Positions 1 through 14,000 of a stretch of DNA of 64,000 nt are shown here, in pieces. The DNA comes from Wuchereria bancrofti (taxonomy: Eukaryota > Nematoda > Chromadorea > Rhabditida > Onchocercidae). Numbering within the stretch: position 1 is the first letter of the stretch; the number at the start of each line of letters is the position of its first letter. A program made the translations under genes and the position numbers. Location of the stretch: the NCBI GenBank assembly GCA_005281725.1, contig SSBO01000012.1, positions 3,516,194-3,580,193 on the forward strand. Direction: 5' to 3'. The notes below the pieces were generated by a model. It ran no database searches and had not been told where the DNA came from. It was given only the letters and a program-made list of their open reading frames with translations.

Positions 1-462
1 AAGATGTACTGGTATGGAGTAATGATCGTGTGGCACGTTGGGTTGAGGAAATCGGTCTTGGGGCTTATGCGACTCAGTTGAAAGATAGTGGCGTGCATGG
101 TGCCCTTATCGCACTGGATCATACATTCGATGCACAAAGCTTGGCGTTGTCCCTGCAAATACCACCACAGGTTAGTGCTGTGCATTTCTGCGGTATTTTC
201 CAACTGCCACTTTAGCTCGAAAGATCTCGCTGTTTCAGATCAGTTGATATATTTATAGGATTTTTCTGCTCGCCAATTGTTGGAACATGCATTTGAACAG
301 TTGGTGGTAGCTGGTGATTGTCGTAGTACGACAGCATTTGGAACTGGTGGTGTAGATTGTTGTGGTTCTACTGCAACAATTGCATCAGGAAATGCATCAG
401 CAACTATACCAACAGGGGCAGGAAATTACTCATCAGTACCCCCGCCGTCACCTCCCATTTAA
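1..462 (+). CDS. syd-2: Liprin-alpha (SYD-2) C-terminus, 5' truncated by window
   Basis: Liprin-alpha is a presynaptic active-zone scaffold that binds RIM, ELKS, CASK and LAR-type phosphatases. Two exons are seen: 1-170 (in frame from base 3, donor GTTAGT) and 259-462, joined in phase 0. Exon 1 encodes most of the third SAM domain, with [16 protein letters not shown] and [15 protein letters not shown], both typical of liprin-alpha SAM3. Exon 2 continues with [13 protein letters not shown] and then a tail of about 45 residues rich in Gly, Ser, Thr and Pro, ending SPPI before the stop at 460-462. Mammalian liprin-alphas end in VRTYSC, a PDZ ligand for GRIP; that ending is absent here. Everything upstream (coiled coils, SAM1-2) lies outside the window. 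Liprin-beta is less likely because the SAM3 wording follows the alpha family. Confidence 0.9.
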
Positions 463-3100
463 CTGTTTTTGCATTTCCATTGTAGTTGAATGATCACACG
501 AGGTAGTAGCGGCACAGCAACTTGAATGATCGGTCCTGAATTTGCTCTGTGCTAACTTATTCACCAGGTCCAAAGTTAATGTAAACTAATTTAGGTTTCA
601 CCGTTCGCTCAAGATTTAGAGGCCTTATACTAAACACAGAACGAAGTTATTTTGCTCACTTTCTGATAGGATTTGTTAACTAACGATGCTCCTGAAAAAA
701 AAAAAAAAAACCTTGTATGTTTCTTAAAGCGGCTATTCTTTTGACTTTGTTTCTGGAAGAATGTGTTTTGTTTCGTTTCTGATATCCTAATTCATATATT
801 TGGTTTCTTCCAATGAAGGACTGGATGGGGAAAAAAAGCTTTACATAAGAAATTGAGATTTTTAATAAGAAATTCGAGTTTTGTTATTTGTTTTAAATAG
901 AATTCTGGCACATACCATGTTGTGCTGCTATCTTGTTCTGGCTTTTTTGTCACGCTCTTATTACAAACTATAATCAACTTCCACCTTTGATCTTAATCTA
1001 TTTCTCTGTGTCATAAAAGTCATAAGGAAAATTAAAATATGGAAGTTAAGGTTATCTTTTCTGTCTCTGTTTCACTATTTTTGGGAACATTTCCTTATCA
1101 AATGTAGCAAACTGGATCATCAATAGGGCTTCATTTGTAAGTTCCCATCGTCTGCTGTTGGTTTTCCTTGCAAAACTTTATTATTCCTAATAGTGTTGTT
1201 CTTCTGCTTAGAAATTGGCTGAAATCTTTTTTATTCCAATGATTCTCTTGAGATCTTTTCCTACTTGTTTACTTTTGCTTGTTTTTTAGTTTTGTTCGTT
1301 ATTAAATTATGCAAATTCTAATATAGTTGCTGAATTTCGGTCGTGAAGCGCTTTTGTCATGAAAATTTCAAATCTAAAAGTAATCAAGTTCTAAATTCGG
1401 CGGTTTCTAAAATGCGCGCTCTGAATGTTACATCCTTACTTGTTGAGATTAATTTATTGGGATGAACATTAATCAACAATTTTGCTATCTTGTTTTTCCT
1501 CCAGTCTTCCTGGTCTCATTCCTCTGTCATGTTTCTATCCATCTAATTGATATTTTACCTTATCGACCTCGTTCCTGAATTTAGGGCCTGAGTGTTTATA
1601 GAGGTTCTAAGGGAGAAGCTGTGTGAGTGATGTCTTCATAAGTCTCGGCCTTCAACTTTCTGGGCGACATATTTTCCGCAGTTATTTGTACTTACATTGA
1701 TTTATAACGTTCACTTTTCTTCTTGGGAAAAGTATGATTAGCATGTTTAGAGAAATGCCGAAGCAAAGTTTATCATCACAATTGTGTGATGATTTGCTTG
1801 GGTGACTCAATTTTCCACAGTGTAATTACAGGCTTAAGCGATTGAATAGTCCCGAACACTCTACTTGCACATCCGTCGTTATTGCTTATTAATGCTAACC
1901 ACCCACGAGTATCAATTATCTACACCTATTAGAAAATTTTCTCCATGGGTCCGTTACGACTAATGCTAAACTTGCTATACAAGTAAGACACATTGCACTT
2001 GCTTTCTACCGTTATGTATAAGAAAGATATCACTGCGGGGGGTTCTTAACATATACATTCTTCTGCTCCATGTAGCAAATTTGCATGTGCAGAGTCTTCT
2101 TCCGCAAACTAGTAGTAGGTGTATAATTAAGCAATCAATTAAAGCGATATCTTGAACAACTACATGCTTCTTCCTCCTACTTTCCCACTTAACCGTTGCT
2201 CACTCGATGGCCTCCCCTTAATTATAGATTTTACCAAGTACAGCACTTGATCTCTGTTGCCTTGACATAATGGAAAGGTTAGTTTCCGCGACGGATCTTC
2301 AGTCTCATAATATTTCGCAAACCGTAAGACCTCCACTTTTTGATATTATAAAATGCAAACACTAAATTTCAGAATGTATTTTTATTGGAACTTCCCACTG
2401 TTAACTACAATAAACACGTTTCCCTAGAGACAGCACATGTTCACGCTTACGTCGCTTGACAGATGAATGCTAAACGGATTGTTAGACCGCCGTCATCATG
2501 AGCTTCCTCCATTTAGGAGTGTAGCTGCTATGCAGGCACAAGTTCGAAAGTTAGTAGCTCCAACATTCACAAAAAAGGGTTTGTATAAACATATTATGAT
2601 ACAGAAATAAAAAACAAATGTAAAAGTAGATATAATGCTAAGAATGATGAATACAAGCTGGGTACCATCAGTACCACGTTTCACATAAATTGTACTGCAC
2701 TAATAAGTGAACCTCAAAATGAAAACACTAATATGAATACCGGCACGAAGTAGTGGGATTCAAACCTTGGGGATCTCGTTTAGCCTGCGATTAAAAGTAC
2801 ATCTACCGGTACTAATCCCTCATTTAAAAAAGACTCCTAAGAAACTAAAAACATTTCGCTAGCAATATGTACAAAACTGCTTCCAGCTAAAAAATCGGAG
2901 ACTATTTACAACAATTCAGCCATCAAATTTAACAGTTCGGATGACATGGTCAGTGCGTATATTCCATAGAACTACTGCTTCATTTCCATTTTTCCATCTC
3001 TTCCCTACAACAACAACAAAAAAAATCCAATCCAAGAGGTCTTCAAAAAATTTTCACGAATAAAAATTTCCCCTACTAGTTCCTAACACCAATTGTTTAT
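463..3100. other. Intergenic stretch between convergent syd-2 and atg-2
   Basis: About 2.6 kb between two converging genes, presumably holding both 3' UTRs. It is AT-rich, with a short A-run near 697-711. I found no convincing exon. A minus-strand frame at 2496-2684 encodes one hydrophobic stretch but has no supporting splice or start context. A minus-strand segment at about 2755-2815 contains a sequence close to a tRNA B box and is discussed under findings. Confidence 0.6.
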
Positions 3101-6100
3101 CTAGAAACCCCACCTGTGACTGCCTGGTTTCATTTGATTCCGCACTCCACCAAGAATGTTGACGGTAGCTTTACTTACGGCAATTATAGGCCGTAATACC
3201 GTAGTTGGAGCTTGTCGAAGAAAACCGCGCACTGTCGAATAACCGCTTGTCTGATCTTCTAGCGCAGCTAATTGAAAATCTAACGCCGTATCACTTATTT
3301 CCTATAATTATTTGTGATATCAAGGAAAATAAATACTCGAAATATCTTGAAAATAATTTGTTCCCTTACACGCCCAATAGCTTCCAAAGCCATATTAAAG
3401 CCTTCTCTGATATCGTTTGGCGGTCGAAGCGCCGTGTAATCTATCATGTTCCTTCGATGACGATATATGGGATATTCCGGTGAAACAATATCAAATGCTA
3501 ACTCCGCTACGCTCTGCAACATCAAATTTTTGTACTTGGTATAAACTGCGCTTTTATGTAGAACAAATAGGACCAATAGGAAATCCCTACCTGTACAACT
3601 CCAACCATTCTTTGCAGCATATCTACTGCAGCCGTTGCGGTAGATATCCCAAAACTTTCCGCCCCTCTTTGTAATCCTTTTATGATATGACCTTCTTCCC
3701 TACAATACTCGTTTACTGGCATCAAAAATAGATCTCGAATCCCAAAACCTGAAATTGCAACTAAGGTAGCTTAATAACTCATACATTCATAGTACTGTAA
3801 AGAATTAAATCTACAATTAAATCTTGTGGAAATGAAAATTAAGGAATAAAATATCATCGAGCTCTAAAATTTGGTAAATTCCAGTTTCAATGTTTTCATT
3901 TTTGCTTGAAAAAAACATAGCGTTTGGTATAATATGTCAAAATTCGCTCACCAATTTCTACCAATGATTTAATAGGTCCATAAGACGTAATAAACTGTAC
4001 TAATTGTTTGTTGTTAATATCGTTAAGCCAGGCATTAACAGCAAACTAAAATTTTGAAACAAATATATGTGGCACACAGAGATCAGCTAAACAAATGACT
4101 CTTGAAGTAATTATAATTTAAAAGCACTGAAATATCTGAACAATGCATTAAAAAGAGCCAATATGACTTACTTTAAAGCATCGATCATAACCAAGCAGCC
4201 CCCGAGTACAACTGAGTTCCTTCAAACGTATTTCAGTGCATTTAAAATCGCTCAACCCTACCAAAAGCCCTAAAATCCAACCCTGATCTGGACGAATTCG
4301 CTTTCCGTTTAAATCCAAACGAATCACCGCAGATGGTGAGAAAGTAAACTCCCTGTAATAACTGAGAGATACAGTTAGCGTCAACAAAAGTACTATGTGA
4401 AAACACAGCATCAACGGCACGTAAAACGGCTAACTTGAAAATTCCTTAGAATCAATATTACTTACTTGAAGTAGATCTTTCCTTTAACGATCGATTCTGC
4501 TTCCCAAGGACCTATCTCCAAAGAATTTTTACCGCGCTCATAATCGACCTGAAACAATATAAATGATTCCAGGAGGATAACGGACTGGTCCATTCATTCA
4601 ATTTAATCGCATCAAGTAAATTGTAATTGTAGGGGAAATAATTGCATGGAATCTCTAAAAATAGGTAAGCATGAAAGCTACATGGAAAGAGCGATTATCT
4701 GAACTCTAGAAAAAATGATTTGTCGAAGTTTTTCGAAATTCTCGTTCCTGTCAAAAAAGTTCAACATGACATTCGCATATAATAAAAATTTAATCTTTGT
4801 GCGAACAAAAAATATCAGTAGGAACAGATTTTTCATCGTCTTTCTTTTCTTCTTTCGCTACTTCAAGCTTTAATTTTACATTTCTTGCCTCTTCATATGC
4901 AGTAGGCAAAACAGCACGAATGCTGCTATCAGTATTTGCTGTATTGAAGCGCTGAGTCATAGCATTCGATAACGATTGCAAAGAGGAACTCATACAACCG
5001 AATAAATTTGTGACATCGTCTGTTACGGGTCCTAAAACTATCAGTAGAATAAAATTTATGCAAAAACGATGCAACACTGGTCTCTGACACAAATTATTAA
5101 GAAGAATTAGTTGGATCCAAGTTACCATTTTCGTTAAACAAATCACTTGCGAAATATAGCCGTTCATTGAGCATTAAACTATCGTTTTCGCTTTCATCCA
5201 CATGAAAATCATCACCTAAAACTATTAAATTTTCATCCAGTTACATCTGAGCTTCAATATGATTCCAAGACTAACACCTAGTCCAATGCAATTACTATAA
5301 AATTGCTGGCGAATATGCGAATTACGTAGATCATATGCCAGTTGTGAACCCCGTCGCTTTTCACTGTTACAAGTCTCCATCTGGTCTCCAACAAATTCCT
5401 TCAAAAATGCATTACTTTGAAGAGTCATCTCCATATATTTTGTTGCTGTGTCTGAATCTGTATCTCCGGCGCACTGCGTACTATCGTTATTTCCATCCAG
5501 ACGCACTTCCAACCATGGCTTTTCTGGCATTTTCGATGTTGCAATATCTTCTAAATTAAAAAGAAAAAATTCTGTCCAAAAAGTACATAATATACGAAAA
5601 TTTCGAGGAGGACCAAACCTGCTTGTAAGGCAGCAACGCTACTAGAGAGATCATTCACATAATCTTCGAGAAACTCCAGAGTATCCTGATCGGCATTAAT
5701 ACGTAAAGGCAACAAGGAAACCTTCATTTTACCCTCATGTTGAGGAGTTTCATATAAGCGAACTGAAAACATCGGCGATTGAGAATGACGCGGAAATGTC
5801 TGATCCCATACATGCTGCAAATAAATGAACATAGTTATGCACAATAAATGACAGAAAAATCAACAAAAAGTAATAAAAGTATAGCATGATCATTTACTGT
5901 AACCCTTCCTAAAAAATGGTTAATCTTTGCAGCTTACCGGGTAAAGCAGTTTATTTATTTTTGAAGACACCATTTTATCCAAAATTTCCACTGACCCGAT
6001 ACTGAACAGCCTTGTAGACAACACTGGTGCATCTTTATCGTATACTTCGAATATAAATTTAACCTAATAAGTTGTAAGTTATATGAATAAGATAAATTCA

Positions 6101-9100
6101 TGCAATTTTACATATAAAAAGCGAGATTAATCAATCACATCTGTATATGTAATCTTTCCCACTTCGGGTCAGAAAATCATTTTAACGCAACAATACGAAC
6201 GAATCAACAAAACTTGCTTTAGAAAAACGCAAATCTACATGAGCAGAATAATCTCTATAAGGACCACCAACTGGAGAGTTGTCACGACGTAACTTTCCTC
6301 CATTTGATATACAGTAAGGTTTAGGAGGCGGTTTTGAAGTGCCTGAAATGCGCAAACAGTAACAAGTGGTGCAATCCACACAGCTTACAAAATGTTAACT
6401 GATCTCTTCAAGATTTTTATCAATAAGAACTTACTGAAATCAGCACCACCGTACAAATGGAGTTCCAGCGATACATCATCAATAGAATATTTGATAAACG
6501 GGGTATAAATCTTGTTCATGGCGAAAAGAACTGATTTGTTCGATCTACCACCGATTTTTGTCAAATAATCATCATAAGCAACAGCAGCTGCATCGTCAGA
6601 GAGAAGAAATCGTGCCCATGGCTTGCTATTACCAGTCTAAAATCCTGTGTGATTAATGAGAAGAAAAAATAATCTAATTCCAAAAATAAATATGAAAAGT
6701 ACTTATTACACTTTAGGAAATTAAAAAAATACAAAAATATACCGTGATACCACTACCCGGAATTTCATCAAGCAGACAAAAGCCTTCATCAATTCCGAGC
6801 ACTCCAGATGAATCTCTAGGCTTGCTTTCTCCTGTCGTATCAACTAAATCTGTGGTATATTAATTTGCAAGTAATAAACCGAGATTTAATAAATGTTCTC
6901 CTAGTAAAAAACTAATTTGGCAGAAAGACATGCACTTAATTATTTTAAAGAGAATAATTATTTAAAGAAAGTAATTAAAGAATAATTATTAGATAAAAGT
7001 TACCTTTTACTGCATTCGACAGCACTTGAGAAGTATCTGTCAAATTTTCAGGTGAATCCATCGGGTACTTAAAAATTTCATGTGCAGATTGCGACACCGC
7101 TGATCGCACCATTTTCTAAATTTTAAAACGCATTAAATTTGAATCCTAATTTTGGATTTTGAATATAATTTCTGGATAAAGGTTTTGCTGAAAAATTTGC
7201 TGGATAATCTCTTGCATTATGCAGAACAGTACTCCTTCCGCTTCTTCTTACTCTTTTATATTCACATCTTTGCGATTTCCCTTTTTGTGATCCTATTGCT
7301 TCTCTTATTTGTTGGAAAAATAAACCCTCAAAAATTTCGCACAAGACCCCTAACTGTAATATTTCATCTTCCCAGAACTTAATTTATTGATCACAGAAGA
7401 GACGAAAGTTAGACTTTGCTCTGATAGCCTCCAAGTGATCTGTATGAGAGCACCATATCAATGTTACTTGCAAATGAAGCTTATATATAAAATTTTGTCA
7501 CGTTAGCGACATCCTATAGGTATTTTGTCGATCAGAGTAGAAGTGAAAAACGAAGTGTTAACGATAACCAAAAGTTTTACAGCATGACTACCTTAACAAA
7601 ACATCTGATTAAATAAGAAATTTATTTTTAGAACAGCATCCACCTCTTTATTGCTATAACATAAGCACAAACATCAAGTCTTATCAAAGCGAGCGGAAGA
7701 ATGTTTATCATTAGAAGGAAGAATATTAGGCTGCCGTATCAGAATCACAATGAAACAAGATTTTCTATTAAATGTCGTAATTAAGACGAGCTATTATAAA
7801 ATGATATGAATGAAGGTAACGAATAGAAACTAATGATAAATATATCCGGCAAGCTGAATGTACGGTCTCATTTTAAAAATATGGAGCGCATCGCACCAAA
7901 AGTCTTCAGTATCCTTAGAAATGAAATAAAAAAAAATTAAAAATGAAAAGAATCACTAATTCAGTAAACACACGAAACAGATGCTTACCAAAGCTGCACT
8001 GAAAAGCAGACAATGCAAAATGGAAGGTAACATGTTTTTGTAAATGCATCCTATTTACGTTTATCTTCTAAGTTCTTATATTTACGTTTATCTTCTAAGA
8101 ACTTTTACATCATAAAAGATCAACCGGAAGATGGCGGTAGAATGCATGCTCCTTATAAGTTTTTACTTTTTCAGTAAGGTTGGCGAATTTTCATTTATTT
8201 AGAATGTCATGGGATATACACTGTAAAAAAAAATTTCCTCACAGAACTTACTTCAATATTAGCTAATTGCTGTTCGGTGGATGCCTGTCTTCTAGAATTC
8301 CGGATCGTTAGTTTATCGATTGGAGTTTGCAGTCCAGCTCTGGGTGCAGCCACTTTTGAAGTGTGTGCATCTAACAGTTCAGCAACCGCATTGATGACCA
8401 AACATAGGGAATCCGAACAAGCCCATAACTACAACTTTTATAATTATTTTGATTATAACGATATCCAATATACAGAATTTGTGTCGTAAAATAACCAGCT
8501 CAAAAGAACTGAAATATCATAAAAGAACTGTTGAACTTTAGAATTCAGAACTACCTTTAATAAATCATTTTTGCATCTAACTTCTAAAAATGGAAGACAT
8601 TTCTTTGGCATGCCATCAGTATTATTGGAGCTTTTAGCTGCCATCACCTGAAAGTTACACAAGCCTACAATATGAACAAAATTTCCCAAAGAGCATATTT
8701 TGTTCGAATGGACAAAAGAAACAACAATATGCTAAAAGCAATTTGTACCCGTTTCTGCTGAAACTACACACCATGTAAAAGGTACAAGTTACTGATATCG
8801 GCTATTGTAACTGTTTTGATCACCCACCATTACAACTCTTGCTGACGAATATAAAAAAGAACATGAGATATAGATTTTCTAAGAAAGGGATTATCAAAGT
8901 GTCTTAACAACCTTTACCAACTTGCCAGATGACTCAATATAAAACATACCTCTAGTTGCAACATACCCACAGACAGCATATGTATGAATTTGGGCTCAAA
9001 ATTTGCAGACTTTTTTGTTTCATTTTGACTCCCAGTAGCATCCGGACTGAATGATGCGAAGAGCTTGAACTGCTCAAATATGCATTCAAATTTGTATATT

Positions 9101-9270
9101 TCTAGATCCTGCATGATTCGACTACTGACGTCACAAGAACCAAGCATCACTCTGCAGTAAAAGTAAGCTAAATTTCAGACCGCTGCATGTAGTATGAACT
9201 GATTTATTTAACTCTCTAAAAATACATTTGCCTGATTACGTATGAGTTTTAATGAATTAGGCAAGTTAAT

Positions 9271-9304
<34 letters not shown>

Positions 9305-9492
9305 TTCGATAGAAAACCGCCACAATGGAGAGAATTTTCGAGTGGGTTCAATGCGGCTGTACATTCCCAGGATATTCCATAAATCTAAGAAATGAATTAA
9401 TTTCCTGTTTAAAAAATACAGCGCTACAATCAGTAGAGGTTTTGATGTTGCCCCAGAAAATTATGAAATTGTGCGCCAAATATTGACCGATA

Positions 9493-9523
<31 letters not shown>

Positions 9524-11025
9524 CGGATTGCTACTAACCGTAATGATAAGGGAGGTGATGGATTCTCAAAATAATGTTGGTAAGCCAACAGAGAGGATGA
9601 GAAATGCATATGTAGTTCTGTCGTTGTTTGTGGGACTTCGTAACCAGGAATACCGTAATCGACGATATTAAAGAAATTGATCAACTGATTAATCCAAAAC
9701 TGCTCAGCATTCGTATATGGTTTCAAATGTAACAAAGTATTGCGAACACCAACTCCGACTAGCACATTCTGGAGTGTTTTGGGTTGGTTACTTCTGACAT
9801 GGGAAAACACCAGTATTAAAAACAAAAAATAGTTAAAAAACGTGAAATCGAGAATATTCCTGGAAAGAAAAATTCCCAAAATCAAATAGAAAACACATAT
9901 TCCGACTTTTTGATTCAAAGATGAATTGATGAATCAATCGAATTATGGGTGCTCTTCAGAAAAATCTATAAATGGTTAAAGGAACTCGATCTATAACATA
10001 ATAAGAACCTTCAGATTTTCGGCAAAGTGAAAATCAATTCTAATTGCGATGGCAAAATTATCCTCTTCCTCCTCCAGAAAACAAATTTCTTCATTTACTA
10101 TCGGTTCTGCTTGCATTCCTTCTTTGAAATGGTGAGCGAAATCTTTCTTCAAAACACACCGTTCATAGGGGACTACATTTCCAATAAGATCTGAAAATAG
10201 CACTCGTACTAGATATGCTTATATAAAGATCACTGGAAACTGCAGCAAATTTTTTTATGATCGAAGAGTGTTATTTATACTTACTTTTATGAAAAAAATT
10301 AGCAACTTTGGAAGTTGAATAAAAATAAGATAGCTCTCTATTGCCATGGAAACCGTTAACTGTCATTATTTGCGTTTTGTGTAGAACTGCACCAACTTGA
10401 CCCAGTTTCTTAACAGCTCCATCCTGAAATCCAAAAAAAATAAAAGTGGCAAAGCTAGAAGAGACATATTACTCCGAAATACTATTACAAAAAACAAACT
10501 TCAAATTCAGTTCCTAAGAGCACTCGGCCATCATTTACATTTGCCAGCAGGCAAAAGTTATGGGATTTTTCATTGCCTAATGCATTTACTGTTGGACTTG
10601 AACCGTGAGAACACGAAACATTACACTCACTGTGTGCAGAATCTATAATTTCAAAAATTTTTAAGGCTCTTGAAAAAAATATGAACTAAAACTTAAAACA
10701 TTAAGCAATTCATTCAGAAAACGAAATTGAATGTTAGTAAAATTTTCTTTACTCAAACATAACAAAAAAGAAAATTGCGGAAAGACTATAAATAGATTTT
10801 CAAAAAAAGTTACTTTTCCTTTTTGAAGATCTACAGAGTTCGAAGAGTCCATCAGCCGATGTTTCCACATCTCTCTGCCGATCAGAATTATTCAAGACAG
10901 GAGAAGATGGTTGCCACATCGACAAATCGTTCACCAATCTTCATGTATCAAAATTTATACAACAGTCCAAAAAGTATTGGCGTTTTATAACTACAAAGGG
11001 AGAATTTCGTAAATTACAAAACCCC

Positions 11026-11065
<40 letters not shown>

Positions 11066-14000
11066 CAACATGAAAGCGACAAGACGATAAGCCAATTACT
11101 CTGATTCCCCTTAAACTTCATAAAAGCGATCTTCCTGATAAAATTAATGTCAGTGAAAACCAATGATTTATTCCCTAACTTTAATAGGAATCTTCACAGC
11201 TTATTTGAAGTCCGCAGGGTAATGCCGTATTATTTTCCCTTGCATCATATGCTGCATCCTACGATGAAATGGACTGTCCTAAATTGAATATTACAGAAAA
11301 GGCTTACCTATTATAAATAACTTCGTAATAGTGACGACTGGGTAAGTGGATTCGCAATACCGGAACAGTTAATTCACAATTTATTTGTGCATTTGATAGA
11401 CAATTTTCTCCAAATTCCAACATCTCCTTTGTACTTCCAACCACAATTATCTAAATATCATGCAACCAACATTTCACCATTATTATAGCAAAAAAAAGTA
11501 ATAAAAATAGAAACTGCCAACCACTCGGTTCTCATTGCGTATAACACATTTTGAGAATGGTCCTTCCATTTTTATGTCTGCTTCGTTTTCAACATCATAT
11601 TGCGAGGCACATGAGTAACCTGTTTCATTACAACGTGTAGAAGTTGACTCCAAAGTACTATTTCTGTTATCGTAGTTAAGTTTCAAGCTAAAAATTAATT
11701 TAATGATCACAGATACAACACTTTACAATAATGATAACAAACGGCACCATGGGAAATGGCAAAGTTATCAATTACATTTAGAGACAGAAGGCCACTTCTA
11801 CAAAAAAATATCCTTTTAATATACCTGACACAACCTCCACCACATGTCTCTGAACAACCAGCAAAAAGAAAGAGAGAGTCGAGACCGGCTGAATCAGTTT
11901 TTTCAACCAAACTGAAGGACCCTAAAATTATTTACCGTTAACACTATATAGTCCCTATATCAATTTGCGGTTAACTTATACAAAATCTCAAGGTTACAAA
12001 AGTATTGACGAAATTTTGTTTTAAAGTGATTCGATGCCAGTAATTTTTAGTGCAATCTTTTATCATTGAAGAACCAAGAACTCCTCGTATGAAAAGATGA
12101 AAATACCGTTCATAGCAGAAGCCGAAATAATAGCTGTTCCATGCTGTCTTAAGCGCGATACATCAAATCTTGGTATTTCTAATTTGACATCCATTAAGGT
12201 TAACCTTACTGACTCCTTATGCAAATTTCTTTTCCAGTAGGGTACTGGAGTCGGAAAAGAATCAGAACGTCTCAAATCTAATACTGGTATCCTGAAAAAT
12301 AAAGACCAGTATTATCAACAATAAGCCAAAATTAAAAAAATATATATAGAATTTTTCTGCACCACTTATATGCTATTGCATGAGATAAATGAAAAAAATC
12401 AGACCTCAAATTTAAGTCCCATTCTGGACAACCAATAATAAATGCTAGTGATAAAGGAGTGTTGTTTACATCTTGCATAGCGGTAAAGAGCAAATCTGTT
12501 CTGAAAAAATCATCAGTCGCAATAAGGATAAAAGAACTGTTTATCGAAAAATCCTATACATGTCAGAGGCATGCGAAACTTACTTTAAGCCTCGTGATAC
12601 GTCATTACCGTTTTGAATCGATAAAGGAAATGGATAAGTGTGAAAAGGTTTAGTGATCAAAAGGGAAGATATTCGATCAATCATCGAAATATCCAATTCA
12701 CTTTTACAAGTTGTCATGTTTACTGTCACATCATAATGCTGAAATTGTTGTATGATAAATCTCAAATTTCAGGAGAAAACACATCTTATCTATATTTTAC
12801 ACACAGTTTCGGTCGAAATAATTTAACTGAAAAATAAGAAATCAAGATCCTTTTATAATGCAAACCTGCGAATTTTTGCCGTTTTCTATAGTAACCATTA
12901 ATCGACGGTTTTTATCAGTTGCTGCTGCATTACCACAAAACGAAAATAGCTTGATATTTTCTTCGGTATCCTTGAAAATAAAATTGAAAAATTTTCTCTA
13001 CTTGCATACATTTCTCGGAACAAAAACGTCGAAAAAATAATACCGTGCTCGATGAAGCCGGCGACAGAATTTCTAATAATTCCACATCAAGCGCTTCGAA
13101 ATTCATTGAAAAAGAGTAGTTTTCCCGACCTCTTACTTGATTGTAATCAAACACGACTCCTTCACCAATAAACCTAAAGATGTATAAAATTGGACTTAAA
13201 AAAACACAAGAAATATTAAAAGAATTAAAAGGAATTACTGTAGATGGTCATCTGCGTACAGATGTTTCGTACTCCGATTTAATTCATCCAACTGAACCCC
13301 AAACCGCAGAGAAGATGCCTCCTTAAAGAACCTTTCTGCTAATTCTTTGTATGAACTGATAATATCAGCGATGTTTTCGACGCTTCTAAAATCAATAATA
13401 ATTAAACACGCACTGCACTTACCGCAGCGAAATTTTCCATTACGCAAAATCAAACATATCAAAAGAAAATACCCGGATTTTAGCCCAAGGCTCTCAAAAA
13501 TTAGTTGCAAACCTGTTTCGAACTTCATCTTGTCCAAGATAATCTTTGTGAGTGAGGACAAAGACAACATTGCAAATGCTTGCTTTAACACTAATCATGT
13601 CAGATACGGTATCCGAATTCTTTAAAGTTTCTGCAATGAGAAATAATATGTTACGTTTTTAGAAATTTCACAGATATATCTCACTAATTCTTGTTACCAT
13701 TCTATAACACTTCTGAGATAAAAACCAACTTTGAGAACAGTCGCTTCTCAAAATTTCTTTCCGAAATTTACCAACTCGACCATCTCCTACATCACTGAGA
13801 TTCAACGAAACATTAGCCATTTGTTCTTCAATCGATACTACTGAGGGTTTTCTCTGTGCATCATAAAACATCATCGAACCACCCCAATTGCCTGGACATC
13901 ACAATGATTTAAATTTTAAGAAAAAAAATGTGATGGTTAGCACACTACCAAATTCTTCTGTTAAGTAATAAAGTTATGCAGGCTAGACTGCAGTTATCAT

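Noticed and set aside
2496..2684. Minus-strand 62-codon frame with a hydrophobic stretch
   Set aside because: It has no ATG in good context, no splice partner and AT-driven hydrophobicity. It lies in the 3' flank of two genes.
9430..9918. 162-codon minus-strand frame taken as one gene
   Set aside because: Only its middle (about 9560-9793) resembles ATG2. The ends read intron and TA-repeat sequence, so it is an exon of atg-2 with read-through.
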